NCBI GenBank assembly: GCA_036852015.1
Contig: JAANDG010000092.1
Span: forward strand, 280,186 to 344,185
Direction: 5' to 3'
Source of the DNA: Pelodera strongyloides
Lineage: Eukaryota > Nematoda > Chromadorea > Rhabditida > Rhabditidae
Length of the DNA stretch: 64,000 nt
Shown here: positions 28,001-43,000 of the stretch, one piece after another
Numbering within the stretch: the first letter of the stretch is position 1
Layout: every line of letters starts with the position of its first letter
Notes under the pieces: generated by a model
What the model saw: only the letters and a program-made list of their open reading frames with translations
Databases searched by the model: none
What the model was told of the DNA's origin: nothing
Made by a program: the position numbers and the translations under genes

Positions 28001-31000
28001 CCGAATAATTAAATTGTTAATGTTAGGTTGTAAAGATTTCAACTTGATGTCTTGTGGTCAGCACTGAATGGTTTTTGTTGATAACTCATAAATTACTTTT
28101 GGAGGATTGGTGGACTTGTCGAAAGAATTATATATCGGCCACCGGGGAACAACACTTCCGAAATCGAACTCAATTCGAAAACGCGGAAAAAATAACAGAA
28201 TTGCCCGACCACTATTAGTATGCGTCAGAGATAACACAGGGCGCAGTAATTTGCTGGGGATGGCCAACCACCAAAATTGTTTAGCCGATGCGTTCTCCAT
28301 ACGCGTAACTACAGCATTACGTATTATTGTTTTTTTTTAATAGGCTGAATAAGTCTCTAAAAAAGAACAGCTTGGAAAACAGCAATGACTTTTAAATAAG
28401 AATGTTATGATCCCTCGAGTTAATAACAACCAGTACTTTTTGCGAAAGTGGTCGCTTGGTCACTTGAAACTGCAACATTCTCCTGTGACGTCAACCACAT
28501 GGTTTTAATTTGACCATTTATTTTTGTGTTCATACGGGGACGCGTTTTGGAAACGTAACGTCTTGTTTCTTTTCTTATGCTGTAATTATCCTGAGGGATT
28601 ACTTTTACCCAAAAAAAAAACAGACTACACAAAATGCAAACATTCGAGAAATTAATTGAGGAGCAACATGAACCCCATCATTTTGTTATAAGTTAATTAT
28701 ACACACTGACATATGAGGAGCCCTGCGTTTTCATTTGCAAGACGAAACCCCCAACCAGTAAGTTACCGCGGAGACATTTCATCTAAAACGGCTTAATGGT
28801 GTTCCGCATGTCAGTCCGTTTTATGAGATCCTTTCGGAATATCGAACAATTATAAACGAGCACCACATTACAGGTCTGCGATTCTGATAATTTATCAGGA
28901 AAAGTGAACCTCAGTTAATACCAACTGTTTTGAATAAAACTAGTTCTCACAATTAGTTGTGGGACGATTACGCTCTATTTTAAATGTCATTAGGAAATTG
29001 TTTCCTATAAGTTTAATGGTGACCAACATCATAGAAACCAACATCTCTCACCTTTATTTTCCTTCTTTTCTTATTTCACTGAAAGGTGGTCTTTTTGGTT
29101 TACTCTTCGATTTTTGCGGTTGTAGATGATGTTTTTGATAGGAAAAATAACCTCTCATGGGATGCGCACTGCGACATAACAAAGGTTGTCACACACATTC
29201 TAGTTTGCCAGAAGATACTGAATACTAGAATCACTCTCCTATTAATCAATAAGATTGTTCATTATCTTTGTTGCGTATCCGCCCCTCTGTTTTACTTATT
29301 TAATTATCCTCGCTCCGTTTTTTGTCCCCAATTAGCGATCGTATTAGTAACTAGGCAGTGTGTGTATGTGTTTTCCCGTTCTCACGGAATACAAACGATA
29401 TACGCTCACATGGTCATGGATCGCAAAATATTTTCGACATTTCAACTGTTACCCATTTTTCATGAACCAACGATCGCTTTTTGTTTAGCGCCTGCCATAT
29501 TTGTGCATCTTGTTAAATCGCCCCATGCCTCATAAGTCTCTTTCCAATTTGCTTTTCCTGTTTGTTGTAAGATTATACGCCTTACACCACTCATTTCCGT
29601 TCGCACTTCGACGTGAATTAAATGTGTTTATCAGTGTGTAATTTCTTCAGTGCCCTCCTATGTAATGTTTGACCGTATTCGGCGTGCCTTCCGTGGTCAG
29701 TCTTCCAAAGGTTCCATTCCCACACCAAGAGATGAGCTTCCGGTAGAGGGTGAACCGTACCATTTGGATGTCCAGCCTCTTGATCTGGCCAGTCTCAGAT
29801 CGCCAGGCGCTGTTATTCGAAGTCAAACCGCCAGGACCTCCCAGAATTATTCTGCAGTCCCATTTCGTCCCAACTGTCCCTCTGTGGAATATATAGTCTC
29901 GGGTCGTAGGACTCAATCCTACTTTGCTCCGCGAGACTATGGAGAATTTTCAATGGGGGACCCGAAGTACAGGAGAAGTTACACGCCGAGGGTGGGTCCA
30001 TAAATCAGGAGAGTGCGCCACTTATCAGTGAACAGTAAATGCAGCACGAATCCTGCCTCTTGGACCATAAAGTAGTACTTGGAAGCTTGAAACATTTTTT
30101 GAGCTAACTATTTTAATTCAGTATGCCAGTTTTAATTCCGAATTACTTTAGGTGACCGAACGTGGCAACGAGCGTGATCAACGCTGGAAGGGCGCTATCT
30201 TTGGTCACAAAGCCAATTCGAGAGCGGGGCATTTCAGTCCAGAAACTGTGCGAGTGATTGATAAACCTCAGCAAGGTTGGTGGATTTTCTTCTTGTTATT
30301 TTCCCTTTTTAATTACCAGATTCATTATTTGAGCCATAAATGTTGAATGTGACTATAAGGTTTGTTTGTTTCAACGCAAGGCAAAGGAGATGATCAGGTA
30401 AGCGTGTACTCTATATTCCTGATCTCTAGGCGCAGAATAGATTGTAAGTTTATGAATACCTTATCATTGCTGATCTGTGTTCTACTACGTGCCGTAACTT
30501 CTTTGGGAGATTTCTAAACCCATCACCTTTCCCATCGGGGCGCGCACATCTGTGTTGATTGGGGCATTGGTCATATGGTCAGGAACCCTTGACGGGCTGA
30601 AATTCCTCCCTTTGTCACAATTTACCATATGCCATCACCTCTACGCATCTTTCGCTCACTCAGCTGCAATTTTCGAGGAAACTATCTTAAACTTCAACCT
30701 TTTTCTTTGACTTTTGCAGAAACCTATGTGCAAACACTATGAGTCTCAAAAAAATGTAGATAAATCAAACCCATCAGCCCACCCAGATGAGCGCGTCATT
30801 AGTGGTTCTTTCATATGACAACTATCCGTCAAGCATATGTGTATGTGACTTTCAGGCAGGTTTCAAGGTTCATGATCAGTACTGTTTCATTATCTAAAAT
30901 GCGAAAGGGCGATTTTTGTGAAATGCTTCAGTTTGTATTCAAGATCTCCGTTGTGATAACATCACAATATTTTCAATTGTATAGTTGTTTCAAACATGCG

Positions 31001-34000
31001 CTAACGTCTAAGATTCCCTCAAAGGTTCCACGGACAATGGTCACATAGATAAATTTAAAATCGTACCTCGTTGAAATCACAGATGGCAATTCACAATTGA
31101 ACGCTTCATTTAGCATGCAAATTAGTGTCGTTGATGGGTACCGTTAGCGTACACCATTTCACTTGTCAGATCGTGCTGGCACCAATATTACTTACCATCA
31201 GACATGGATTATTTTGTTTTGGAAAATTCCCTGATAGATTGAGCTTTCTGCATACGTTAGTGGAATTGTAAAATTCCATTCGGGGTTTATTGCGTCACAC
31301 AAAACGTTGCAGTTGTACCGCCCGCTGTGAGGTATTCAATCTTATTTTCCATTTGATTCTTGACTCCCTCTAACCCAGTTTAAAACAGATACTGTAATCA
31401 ACACAGTGGCATTAACATTCTTCTCGTGGTGATTGAGTAATTATTTGAGGGAAAATTTCAAACTGCCTTTTCCCTGTTATTAAGCAATGCAGGCATGATG
31501 CGACTTTACCAAAAGAACAGCATCGGGAAAGTTTTAGAATATATACAATTGCGCCGCGATGTTAGGGCGGGAGAAAAATTTGCATTTGATTGATGGTGAA
31601 ATGACCTCGATATTGCTCAAGGACGGGAACTAATCAACACTGACTCGCCAACATCGCATATCCTGTTTGATAATTCGCCAGTTACATAAATCAAACTTAG
31701 CTCTGATATTCATGCTCACTCATTATAATTTGTCAGTGTGCTGAGTTCTTTCGTATAGACGAAGCTTCCTAGGAAAGACATGTCCCTATTGATGCTCTCT
31801 CAATCTCATCTGTCTGTTAGAATTCGGTTACCTCTACGTATTGTAACAAGCTCCGTTCCTCGCAGTTTTAGTGTCTAATTGATGTTGGTCATGTTTGCCA
31901 TCCAACTTACTTTGTAAGTGTGATCCCCTCTTCTGGAATCGTCACACATTCATAACTGTTGACAGAAATTTGCATTCCGCACCCACACCTCTCATATACA
32001 ACCCATAAGTGTGTGTACCCGGGCAAACACTCTGAGAATTGGGTACTGAATGGCGGCAAGCGGAATCGAACACGCGATGATCCTTTTAACGTGAATATGA
32101 CCGGAAGGGAACCGGCCGTGCACCAATTTCGACGTTTAATTGCGCACTTCCGGACCTATACCCTTTCTGTGGGGTTTCACGACGAAACCAATCGTAGATC
32201 ACTTGTTGATGAATCACAGGTCACCTAAAACACCTTTATCGGAATTCCACTTGGTCGACTGGAAAATTACGCTTTCTTTAGTAATATGCATGCTGCAGAA
32301 TAAATAGTTGAAAATGTAAAGCTTTCTAGCGATAAAAGAAGTCTTTAAAAACCTTCAATCGAATATTATATGTGGTTCACTCAACTCCCTGGCACATTTT
32401 TATTGTGGGCATTCCACTTTGTTTATGTGATATTGGGGACCACACTCCTATCGCTCATGCACCATTTTCCGCTTCTTATCAAACATTGAGCAGCAAGGTG
32501 ACTTGAAGACCATTCATCTAACGACTTCGTTAAAGTTGCATCTTCGCGCAAATTCGGCGTGTCTCTCTCTTTCATCTGCATTTTTTCAATTCATCTTTCA
32601 TCTGCAGATGAAATTCTCCATATTTGTCAAAACCGTGCGTATCAAGGTGCGCCGCGATAGCGTTCCGTGGAATGAATCATCATCCCTGTTTTCGCTTCAT
32701 CCCACACCCACGCACACTCAAACACTATTCAACGCGATTTCGACTTGCAACTAAATGTCTCAAAATCTTTTAGTATAATGACAATATAAGTAGTCATAAC
32801 AGTAGCGCCTCGACTTCAACTACCATATCATAGAGTACCTTCTAAATATGTGCCTTCCATCGCCGGCAAGCGAAGATGTTATCTTACCTTTATGACACCA
32901 TTATCGCTCTTGAGGGATCAACTAGCCGTTCAGCCATGGAAATCCTTGAATTTAAACATTTAAGCATCTACACATCTATAGCAACTTGCTGTATGATCTG
33001 AAAATCTCAACTTATGTTGCGGGCATACAGCACTTTTTTTAGAAAGGTAGTGTTGGCGAAAAGTTCATTGTCTTGATTATAGGCAGTACATGATTACTAT
33101 TCGATGCTTCCATTGACATTACTGTTCAATATGTCATGCAGTTTGTCATATCGTAACACACATTGTGACGGCACTGCGCAACTGTTACCGCAGCAATACG
33201 CTTTTTACAGCATCATCATTCATTTTGTGATGCAATAGGGGGTGACCTCTAGCTGATCTTATATTCACCTCACTGTCTTGTTACACAAACAATGTGCATT
33301 TAATTGGGTACAATCTTACTTGTCATAATGGTTTCTGCACATTTCATGATCCTTGCAATCAGACACACTTTCCTTGTGATGTCAATTAGTCTACCCAACA
33401 ATTTTGCACATCAGCATTCTTGCAAGTATTCCCGTGATCGTTACACATTGATGTATTCTGTATTCTGCTTATCGTTCCCACTTTGCATATGAACCGAATG
33501 CATAAGGAAATGGCTAATGTGTCGCGCTGATGGCTAATTAATAATGCAAGCAGGGAGATTTGCCGGAATTGTGGCATGAACTATATGAATTATTGATCTA
33601 ACATATGTAAATTAGTACATTCGATGTGCGTGCTTAATCATGTCGAGCAGTGAACAATGTGTGGCCATTCCTCCTTAACATTAGTAAGGCGCATCTCAGT
33701 CAGTACTAAATCCATTAGTCGCTGTGAAACCGCAAAAGCCCATTCATATTCTAATTTGCACCATTTTCCCTCTTGGCTTTTACATTATGCCATTGTTTAG
33801 GGTATGCAAAGACATTGTTCCTTTGTTTTGCATTGAGGAAGATCACACTAATACACACTGAGAAAATAGTAATTATGAAAGCCTTTTATTTATTATCCAA
33901 TACTTCACTTCTCGTTTTTCTACGAGGTGATCTTTTTCCTGGCGAACTTTTCGGAAGACACCGAGTCGTGTTATCGGCCTAACGCCATCGTGAGCATGTA

Positions 34001-37000
34001 CCTGTGTGACCCTCTTCAGATACTCTCAGTCCCCATTGGCTAACCTCACCCCCCCCCCCCGCCATTTTTGGCCATGTAAATTACGGGTCATCAATGTTGA
34101 CACACGACATGCGCTGAGTAGCACTTGGAGAGGTCTCGTCTTCCAAAAAAAGTTACTCTCATTCTAGTGCACTGCTTAACACAATAGGTGCATTATTTGT
34201 CCATTGTACTTCGCTATTTGTAATCATGTAAGGAAACATACCAAGTGGTTCGCGCGTGGGAAAGCCACCATTAAAACGCCCGTTCTTGACTGTCACTTTA
34301 TTCATCGCAGCTCTTTTTGTCCTATGAGATATACGCGAGCATTTCATTCCATATTTTGTTGTTTGGTTGTACCAGTTGTACTTTCGTGAAAAGCCGGTTT
34401 TCATTTTCGGATGCCTCAACGGGAGAAGGGGGTTTTCATTAATATATATCTCGAATAGTAACTAGAACAGTAACTTGACCTTTTGAGCAAAAATCAACGA
34501 ACAGCACGTTCACAGCATCTGCAGAGTACCCGTTGGTTACTTAACTCTCCCATTTCTGGCTACTCATTACTTAACTTCCCAGTTTCTTGTTCTTGTATTA
34601 TCTGCACATCTGCACTCCGTTCGAGCCTTAGCGTATGTCACAACATATTACCCTCTAATTGTAAGCTTCGCGCATATAGTTTTAAGTAGACAGGTACCGG
34701 TCTCCTGTAAAATACGAAACGCCTTTTTTTATGTTTCTGTCTGATTTATTTGCAAACTACGTACAGGAACATAATTATTTCAGACACTACATTTCAGAAA
34801 ATTTGAAGCATGTAAGTAAATTGTCAGCAATCGAACAAAATGTATGTAAGGTAAGATCATCCTACCTGTTTCTGTATATCTTCGCAAACTTTGCCGCAAC
34901 GGACCAAATTATCTCATTCCGTACTCTTAAATTATCCCATTTTCGCTGCGGAGTCCTCCTTTTATGTGACCGACAGAAAGTTTTCTGTCTTTGTCTGTCT
35001 CACCGTGTTACGGTCTTTTTCCTGTACAGGACACAAACGTCACACGCCTCATTTGTCTTCAAACTTTGAGTAGATTTCCTTTTTTGCCTTGCATACTGCG
35101 CATACAAAGGACAGATTTACTAGTTTAGTGCTATTTTGAACAGCCATAGCAAGTGCTGCTGTTTTGGGTTTTATCTATTGCTAACGAAGAATGGAAGGTT
35201 TTATGCGGGGATAAAACAAACATTGGTAAGCTCCCTATGGTTCCGTCAATTATCTATAGAGGGAACTGTCGCCAGGTGGGCTTGCACATGGTTAGCTATA
35301 CGTAAAAACTGACAAATTCGATGTGACAGCCCCTGTGGAAATGTGCGATAAACCGGTGCGTGTCCTGGACTTTCGTGAACGTCTTATGCTAATATTGATG
35401 AACCGATAATTCTAATGTTAGCACAAGAAGAAAATAAGTTTTGTCTGCAAATTTCCTACCGCCTTTTCGTGAGAGAAACACCAAATACATGTACTATAGA
35501 TCTGTATTCTATTATAGAGGCTCACTGCTTTGAAGAAGATTGCAACTTTAGCGTTCATTTTGTCCATTTAGTTTGAAACAGTTGGATGACTTCTGTCTTG
35601 TCTAACCGATACGAGCATTGCAATCGAATGCCTAAATGTGTTTTGCATACATCTGTCCTTTTGTCTGTAGGAGGGTTTCTGACCTTTCTCTGGGCTTCCT
35701 AGATTCGGCACTATTCACTCATCTCTGATCAGACCTACCACATAAACCGTTCCCGCCTTCTGCGCGCCTGATTCTTTTAACGACATTGATTTGAATCAGA
35801 ACAATTTTTTTTAAATTACAAGTTTAGCTGAAATTTCCTGAGTTCAACGTACAAGAAAGTTCTGCTAATAGAGTTCAAACAAACAATTAGAAGGCAACAC
35901 TGATATGGTATTTGCTTCATGCGTATGATCATAGTCTATGCTTTTTGCCCCCATCACACAAATCATCATTGGCCTTGTTACCCGTTATGCGTCATGTATT
36001 ATAATTCCTACTTGTTGTCCTTGCAGAAGCACCTGTTTATGCATCAAAAGACTGAAAACGACCCTCAACTTCTTATTCTTATCGAAAAATGATACTTTTT
36101 GTGGTTTTAATTCTAAAATTGCTGTTGCGCGGGGTTCCGCGCTTGCAATGAATAACTTTTCAATCTTCTTGTTTGTGGTCGTAAATTACCCCTTTTTCTC
36201 CGTCACAGTTCTACCTGGCTGGAACACTCTACCGGTCGGTCTTAACTTGATGACCTTACGATAGCAAAGTCATTTATCTTCTTTACCTCTTATCGGACAT
36301 GCTGCAGGTGATCAAGATAATCCAGTGAATCCACTTAATTTCCGTATATGCGCGTTCGCGAGTGTTTAATGTTCAAACATACATTTTTAACCATATCGCC
36401 AATAAGTTTCAGTAGGAAGCACGCTACAAGAACAAACGGAGAGAAAATTCTCATTGCTAACATAAAAGCTCTATTCGTTCTTTCCAACTTGATGCACACT
36501 GGTTTATTGGAGGCAAAAGAAAAGAAGAAGAAACCACCGCAGTTCTGCTGCCAGACATTGGCACCAATATTTACAATAGTGGGCACCTGTTGACCCCTAT
36601 TGTGTCTCGACCCTCCTAGAAGCGCTATGTACGTGCACGACTCTCGAAGTTCTTAATCTAAAGCTTTCTCTCGCTCTCTTCTGTTTTCCGGTCTTTGCTT
36701 ACTCTCTCATTTAATCCCTTTCTCAAAACATCGTCAAAAACCACCGAGCACCAGACTCTCTCGCGCTCCCTACCCAAACCCCTAATCTTGAGGTACCGTT
36801 CTAAGTTGACCTTCCAACTCTCCTATTTTCTCGACTACAACGGACAGGACCACCTTTTCAAAAAATTTATGTATCGTTTCGCATTTCCAATGTGTGCTCG
36901 TAGTTCTTCCACCTCACAATTCACTCGCAGTTTGGTTATTTATTCATTATTGTGCCGATTAATTTGCATACTCTATAGGGACATCCTAGCGACTTTAATG

Positions 37001-40000
37001 TGCTGAAGGCGTGCTGACGGCGAAGATCGAGTGCGTATTGTCCGTAAACTATGCACTGTGCGCGGGGTCCATTCCATCTTGTCTTTTATCATGCCGACTC
37101 CGGTTGAATTTATAAGCAACTCCGGTCGGCGGGTGGGCCAATTTCAGACCAGCGATAACTGTGCTCTCACTTAGCTCAAGTCCGATGTTGCTTACTCGTG
37201 CCAATTGTTTCCCACCGCAAAAACGCCCTAGGGACATATAATAAGCATGGATGCTGCGCGGATAAGTATGCTAATTTTATGCTACTCATCCCTTGTATAT
37301 CATGCCCTTGTCCTTGCCGCTTCGATGATCCTTAACATCAGCTGTCCCACAGCCCCACTTACACTCTCACATTGTAGTTCAAGTCATCATATGTGGCTCA
37401 AAATAGACATTAGAACATTTTGTCCATAATTAGTATTTTTCTCTACAGCTATTATCAAGCGATTCTATTCACTTTGCAGCGAACATAAAACATAAGCTCT
37501 AATCGTTAGTTTTTCTACGTATTAAGACGTGCATTCACAAAGTACGAAATTGCGGAATGTACTGTGTGGGAAAGCTCATACTTTAGGTGTTTTAATTTTC
37601 TTCCCCTTTTTTTGAGCAATCAATGTGTACCCTGCTAGTTTCCCACTCTTTATGTGAACGTGTCACTGGTTACTGCCATTCTATAGAATCGTCTTCGTGC
37701 ATCTGCCCCTTTCAGTGTTGAAAGGAACACACACTATTGGCACAAGACTCACGCACCAGGGTGCCTTTCACATAGCACCATTTTCGGCTTATCGGTCTAA
37801 TTCGCCGTTGGCTTTTCTTTTTAGTTACATCATGGGGCGCCATGCACCCTTACCATTTTGCTTTCTATTTTATGATTAGCTGCTAATGAATTGAAAATTT
37901 ATTGATTTCAACTGGCAATTTGAAGAAAATGTGTTAGCCTAGTGGCGACAACGCCTCAGTAAATAATATACCGATCGGTAATTAGCATTAATTGATCGAT
38001 GGTTCGTGGTATTTGCATCATCCACGTCTGCCCGGCAGGGTGCTAGTGGTATCCAGGGTGTTGTTTGACTCTCATCCACAGACTATATTTTTCCCGCAGC
38101 ACGGCGTGTGTTCTCCATTCTGCGCTTCCCAATTTCATGCACTCTCTCGCTGTCCCCTAGCCGTATCCTTTGGTATAGCGTCCTTGGGTATGTACCCCAT
38201 ACCATTGTGATCCACTGGTGTATCCCCCCACCACGCCATTGAACTATCCACATCACGCCCTTCGCAAACGATATATTACAATCCTTGAGCCGTGTTTTGA
38301 ATACTAATGTTCTGCATGCTTCCCCATGACCAGTGTACACTTATTTGCAAAACTGTACCACGTTATCTATGTTCTTGGAGCTTTTCTGTAGTGATTTTCT
38401 TGTCGGTCTTTGTTTCTCCGAATTCCGTCTTGTACAAGTAGTATTAAATTTCAACAGGGCTCAATTTTCCCGCAGTTGTTAATGTGAATTATAGTTATAA
38501 AATTATGCCTAGCTCGTTTCCAGCTGCATTATTAATCTAATTAGCGCATACGAAAATCAAATGAGTCTACCCAATTGCTGGGTTGCAGTTCCATTATTTT
38601 AATGAGTATGCAGGTGCGGGTAACAATTACTTCTCAATTGTTTGTTTTGGTGCATCCCAATTCTCATATGGTTGAGTTATTAAAGAATCTTTTGGTTACC
38701 TTCTTTCCTTTCATATGATTGTTGCTTTTCATAAACGATTTTGAGTGCGTTGTTCTCAATTTCAACCCCTCTTTACAAACATAGTTTAACATTCAAATTC
38801 AATATCTGTGAGACAGAACGCAATTTGCTTCTTTAGGAAAAAAACCTCGGTTGAAACCGCACATTAAACCATTGTGTTCGGCAGATTGCCTGCATATTGT
38901 AATATTGTGTGAAAAAATGCACCAGAAATTGAAATGTGTTCCAATTCTTGTTCTCATATTGACTTTTCGGCCCATTCGTGTGCATATGACTGTAAATATA
39001 TAGTGGCTTTGGTGTATTTTCTCAGTCTTTTGTATTTCCGAAGAAAATAAAATGGAAACACTAAAACGTGAAAAAAAGGAAAAAAAAAACAGAAAAAAAA
39101 ACACATATAGTGTTGCTTATTCGTGACGTATTGGAAATGCAATAACTGTTTGGGGATTTCCCATGTAGCTGAATACATGTAGCCGTATTCCAATTATATT
39201 ACTTTTTGTGGTCGGTTCTAGCACCTTTAGTCTTTTCATAAAGCTCTCAATTTTTCAATGTTTTTATGTACAAGTCAAATTAAGTAACAGTAGTTTATTG
39301 ATGTTCATCGGGTAGATGTAGCTCTTTGTTTAGGGCCCATTTTTCAGTTTTATTTGTACAGCCGTAACCCCCGGATATGGAAAAAATCTGATTTCGTTGG
39401 GTTACACCCTGCAATTTAATATTTGGCCAGAAGTATTTTCAGTACTCAATGCTCATTTGCTTAGGAAACTGATAAACAAATCATATTAAGAAACGAGAGT
39501 AAATGCTGTGCGAAAGAGGGAATTTTTTTGCATAAATCATATCATTTCTAATGTTTTTATCTAAAGTACTTCCGGCAATTTTAATTTTTGTATTGTAATA
39601 TCACATTCGTTATCGGTTCTTTTTTTATCTTTTGTCTCCTGTTTTCTGCTTTTCCATTTCGCTGCTTTGTTAGTCATTTCAACAGTCATAGCTGGCCTTT
39701 ACTTGACGTTTTGCAGAGCTCCCCTTATCTATGTACTTTTATACACGTTTGATAAATTTTCACGCATGTAAAGTAGTTATATTTTCTGTGATACGGACCC
39801 TTTATCGATCAGAATGGTGTATTCACTTATTAGTCTTAATTATACATATGCCTAATTGTAAGGAAAAAGAGTGTTTCCTATCAGGTGCAAATATAGATTA
39901 TACATGAAATGCTACATGTGATTAGTTAACGGGGGTTTTGTATAATTTGGAACATCGTGCGAAATTAAAGTATCATACTCAAAACAAAATATCATTTACA

Positions 40001-43000
40001 TAAAAGAAAATTAAGCAACATCGTCAAGCGCAGATTCTTGCTACGGCCTGACCTAATTCTCGTAGCTAAGACCTCATTTTTACTTTTCGGTTGTTGAAAT
40101 TTAAAATCGTTTTTAAGCTACTTTTGCTCTGTCTGAAGTTCTGCACAGGAGAAGTACTTTGTAGTACTAATTAAGAATCGACTACAACTTTGATGTCTAA
40201 GACACTAAATATGTTGCATCTAATTAAAATCCGCTTTTTCATCTTTATACATCGCGGGTGCTTTACGCAGACAATTTATCACTGTTACAACATCTGATGG
40301 CCACTGGGCTCTTTCAACGGAAGACCACTCTTGATTTATATAGGCCACAGACAGCCAATAAAAAACTAAGCTTCACATATGATCATGGTACTTTGCATGT
40401 GCTGTTGTACCCGTGCACTATATTCTAATGACTGAAGTCGTTGTAGTTTTCTTTTAGATCAAATACGTTTGCCGCTTTTAGAGCCTTCCGTAAACGGATC
40501 TTTCTAACCATCGTGCTACTACTGGGCCTTTCATTTACGACTACTTTTCTCTATAATGTAAACAATATCAATCATAAAAGCCTTTGCTGCAAACATATTT
40601 TACAAACCTGCTTCCTATGATTGGTATTCTTCCTTGATAACGCATATCAATGTTGATTCTCTCGTTTACTCAGTTCCCAGGGTGCGCCAGAATTAGTTGT
40701 TGAAAGCTTCGCGTTTGTGCTCTCTTGCTATGCATCATTAGAAAAAGATAATCTGTCCTTTTTTCCTCGGACATCCCAAGCCATTCAAACACAATGTTCT
40801 CGTCCTTAACTTACGTTCTCGTTTTCTTATGTCCTCCGTGCCGTTTCTCTAAATATACAAAAATGTGCAGGAATGTCACTTCCTCGTATGCCAAAACGGC
40901 AAAGGGATGACACTTTTCCCGAATCCGGAGATTTATTCAAGTGTGCCACCCTTCGATTGAACAGGAAGAATCCAGCAACTATTCGTCGACATAGCGGTAA
41001 GTTGAACACTAAGATTGTACGCAATGGATGACGGGGCGACGTAGGTCACCGCGCAGGTAAGCTACAGTTTTTCGCTTGATTGCTTTGGCAACGTTACAGC
41101 TTGTTGGACATAGACGCTCTGTAAAAACCTGACATATCTTGTGTTGGTGGTCTGAAGTAATTTCCAATTCAGGAAGCGCACACGGAAATACGTCATCTAG
41201 TATGGTCATTGGGAATTATATTTGCTACTATTGTCCGATGTAATACATTGAAGTTCAATTGAAGTTCACAACAATTATATTTCAGTGATGAACATGTCTC
41301 GTCCAATGGGTGGTCTCTCCTCTCAAAATGGAGGAGTTCAGCAACAGAGACAAGCAAAGAAAGTGTCCGTGCCCGTCGTTCCCAATATGGCGATTGTTAA
41401 TAAAGGTAAACAAAATGAGCCACATCACCGTCTCAACGGAGTGCCAATACGAATTACTGGATTTTGAGGACCAAAACACAAAATCGTTCTGATCGAATAT
41501 GCACGAAGGTGAAAGGTTGTTGAATTTCAAATCTTTTGCTATTTAGTTACCGACGAGCGGAATCGAAACAAAAGCGCTGCTTCATATCGCTCACATGCTT
41601 CGCCTACCAGATCAAGCGAAAATCAGAGTCAGGACTCAAGGAATGGAAATAGGTAATTGTTATGGTACTTTTACAAATTCTAACCGAAACACGTGCTTTC
41701 ATGCTTCAAATAGGGTACTGACCTTATCTCTTCTGTCAAATTTTGCACGGGTAAATTTTTTTTTAGAAACCAGCGTCCTCACTACCTTGACATGCACTCA
41801 AATTCGCATCTTTTATATGCCAATGAAGCTCACTTGATGGGGAAGAGCATGATAGGTGCGTTTTTTTTCTCAAACATATGTTATCTATTTTTTCGTCGTT
41901 TGTTCCTGTCAGTAAGGTGATAAAGATTATGTTTCTGGTAAAATGTAACACTTATTTTCTCAACCACTACTGTTCAAATATAGCTAGAACAAGGTTGTCA
42001 ACTGTAGCTATCTCTGTATATTGCACTTCGTACAAACATCAGTGATAACACTATCAGTCAAGGCAGTAAATCTCTTTAGAGTTCCGAACGTCATTGACGT
42101 TGTTATTGAGTAGTTATATTGCTAAAATCAACACATAAAGGTCATTCAATTAGCGGGTGTTATAAAATTGATGAATTGAGCAAGCATGGAAGAAGCTGTA
42201 TGAGAATATATCTTACCCTATGCCAGTATTTCATGCTTAGTTTATTATGCAAATCCTTTGTCGGTAGATAACAAAGCAAAGCCACTTGTCACTTCTCGTA
42301 GTGCATGGCTGTCGGCAGTAAGTAATTAGCTTTCTGGTATTGTGAAGCGGATTGCGACAGCTGAATAAAAGAGAGACGTTCGCGGATAAATCAACATCAC
42401 CATCTAACAGAAGCCATTGCTTTTCATTGCTAGTTCTCGATAACAAACAATACCATCATATTTTTTTCTGAACATAAAACGTAGTTCAATTTTTATATAA
42501 ATGATTGAGGATGATTTTTTTTAATAAATAGGTATTTCGTCCAAACAAAGTTCCACGAGCTAACTTGCTGCTTTCCCCATTGCTTTTGGGAGCAAACTGC
42601 GAAAGCTTGTCGGTTCTTTATGGAGAAAATCAGATTTCGGAACATGTCCCATGTCGCGATTGATTTACCCCTTTGTGTCGACCTACAACCAAAGACGCGA
42701 AGTGCCTTAACTTTGGACTAGCACTCAATTTATATGACAATTTTTCTTTCTTTTCCTTTTTTTTACAATATCGTTGGTGTACCTGTATTGCTTTATATGC
42801 TTGTCTTGTCGTATACATCAAGGAGCAATACTTGTTGTGTTCAAACACTTTTGGCTTTCTGAATGGACCACAGATTGGTTGCCTATTTTTCGTGTTAAGC
42901 CAAATGATGGTGGGATAAGTTTTTTTTATCCCGCACCTACGCGGGTTATATCCCTAATTTGATGGTTCTCAATGCGAAGGTCACATTCAGATAGACACTT

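Noticed and set aside
29086..29535. 149-codon plus-strand open frame in the SH3 intron
   Set aside because: No recognisable similarity, poor splice context and low-complexity hydrophobic content. Perhaps a leader of the alternative exon, but not supportable as a gene.
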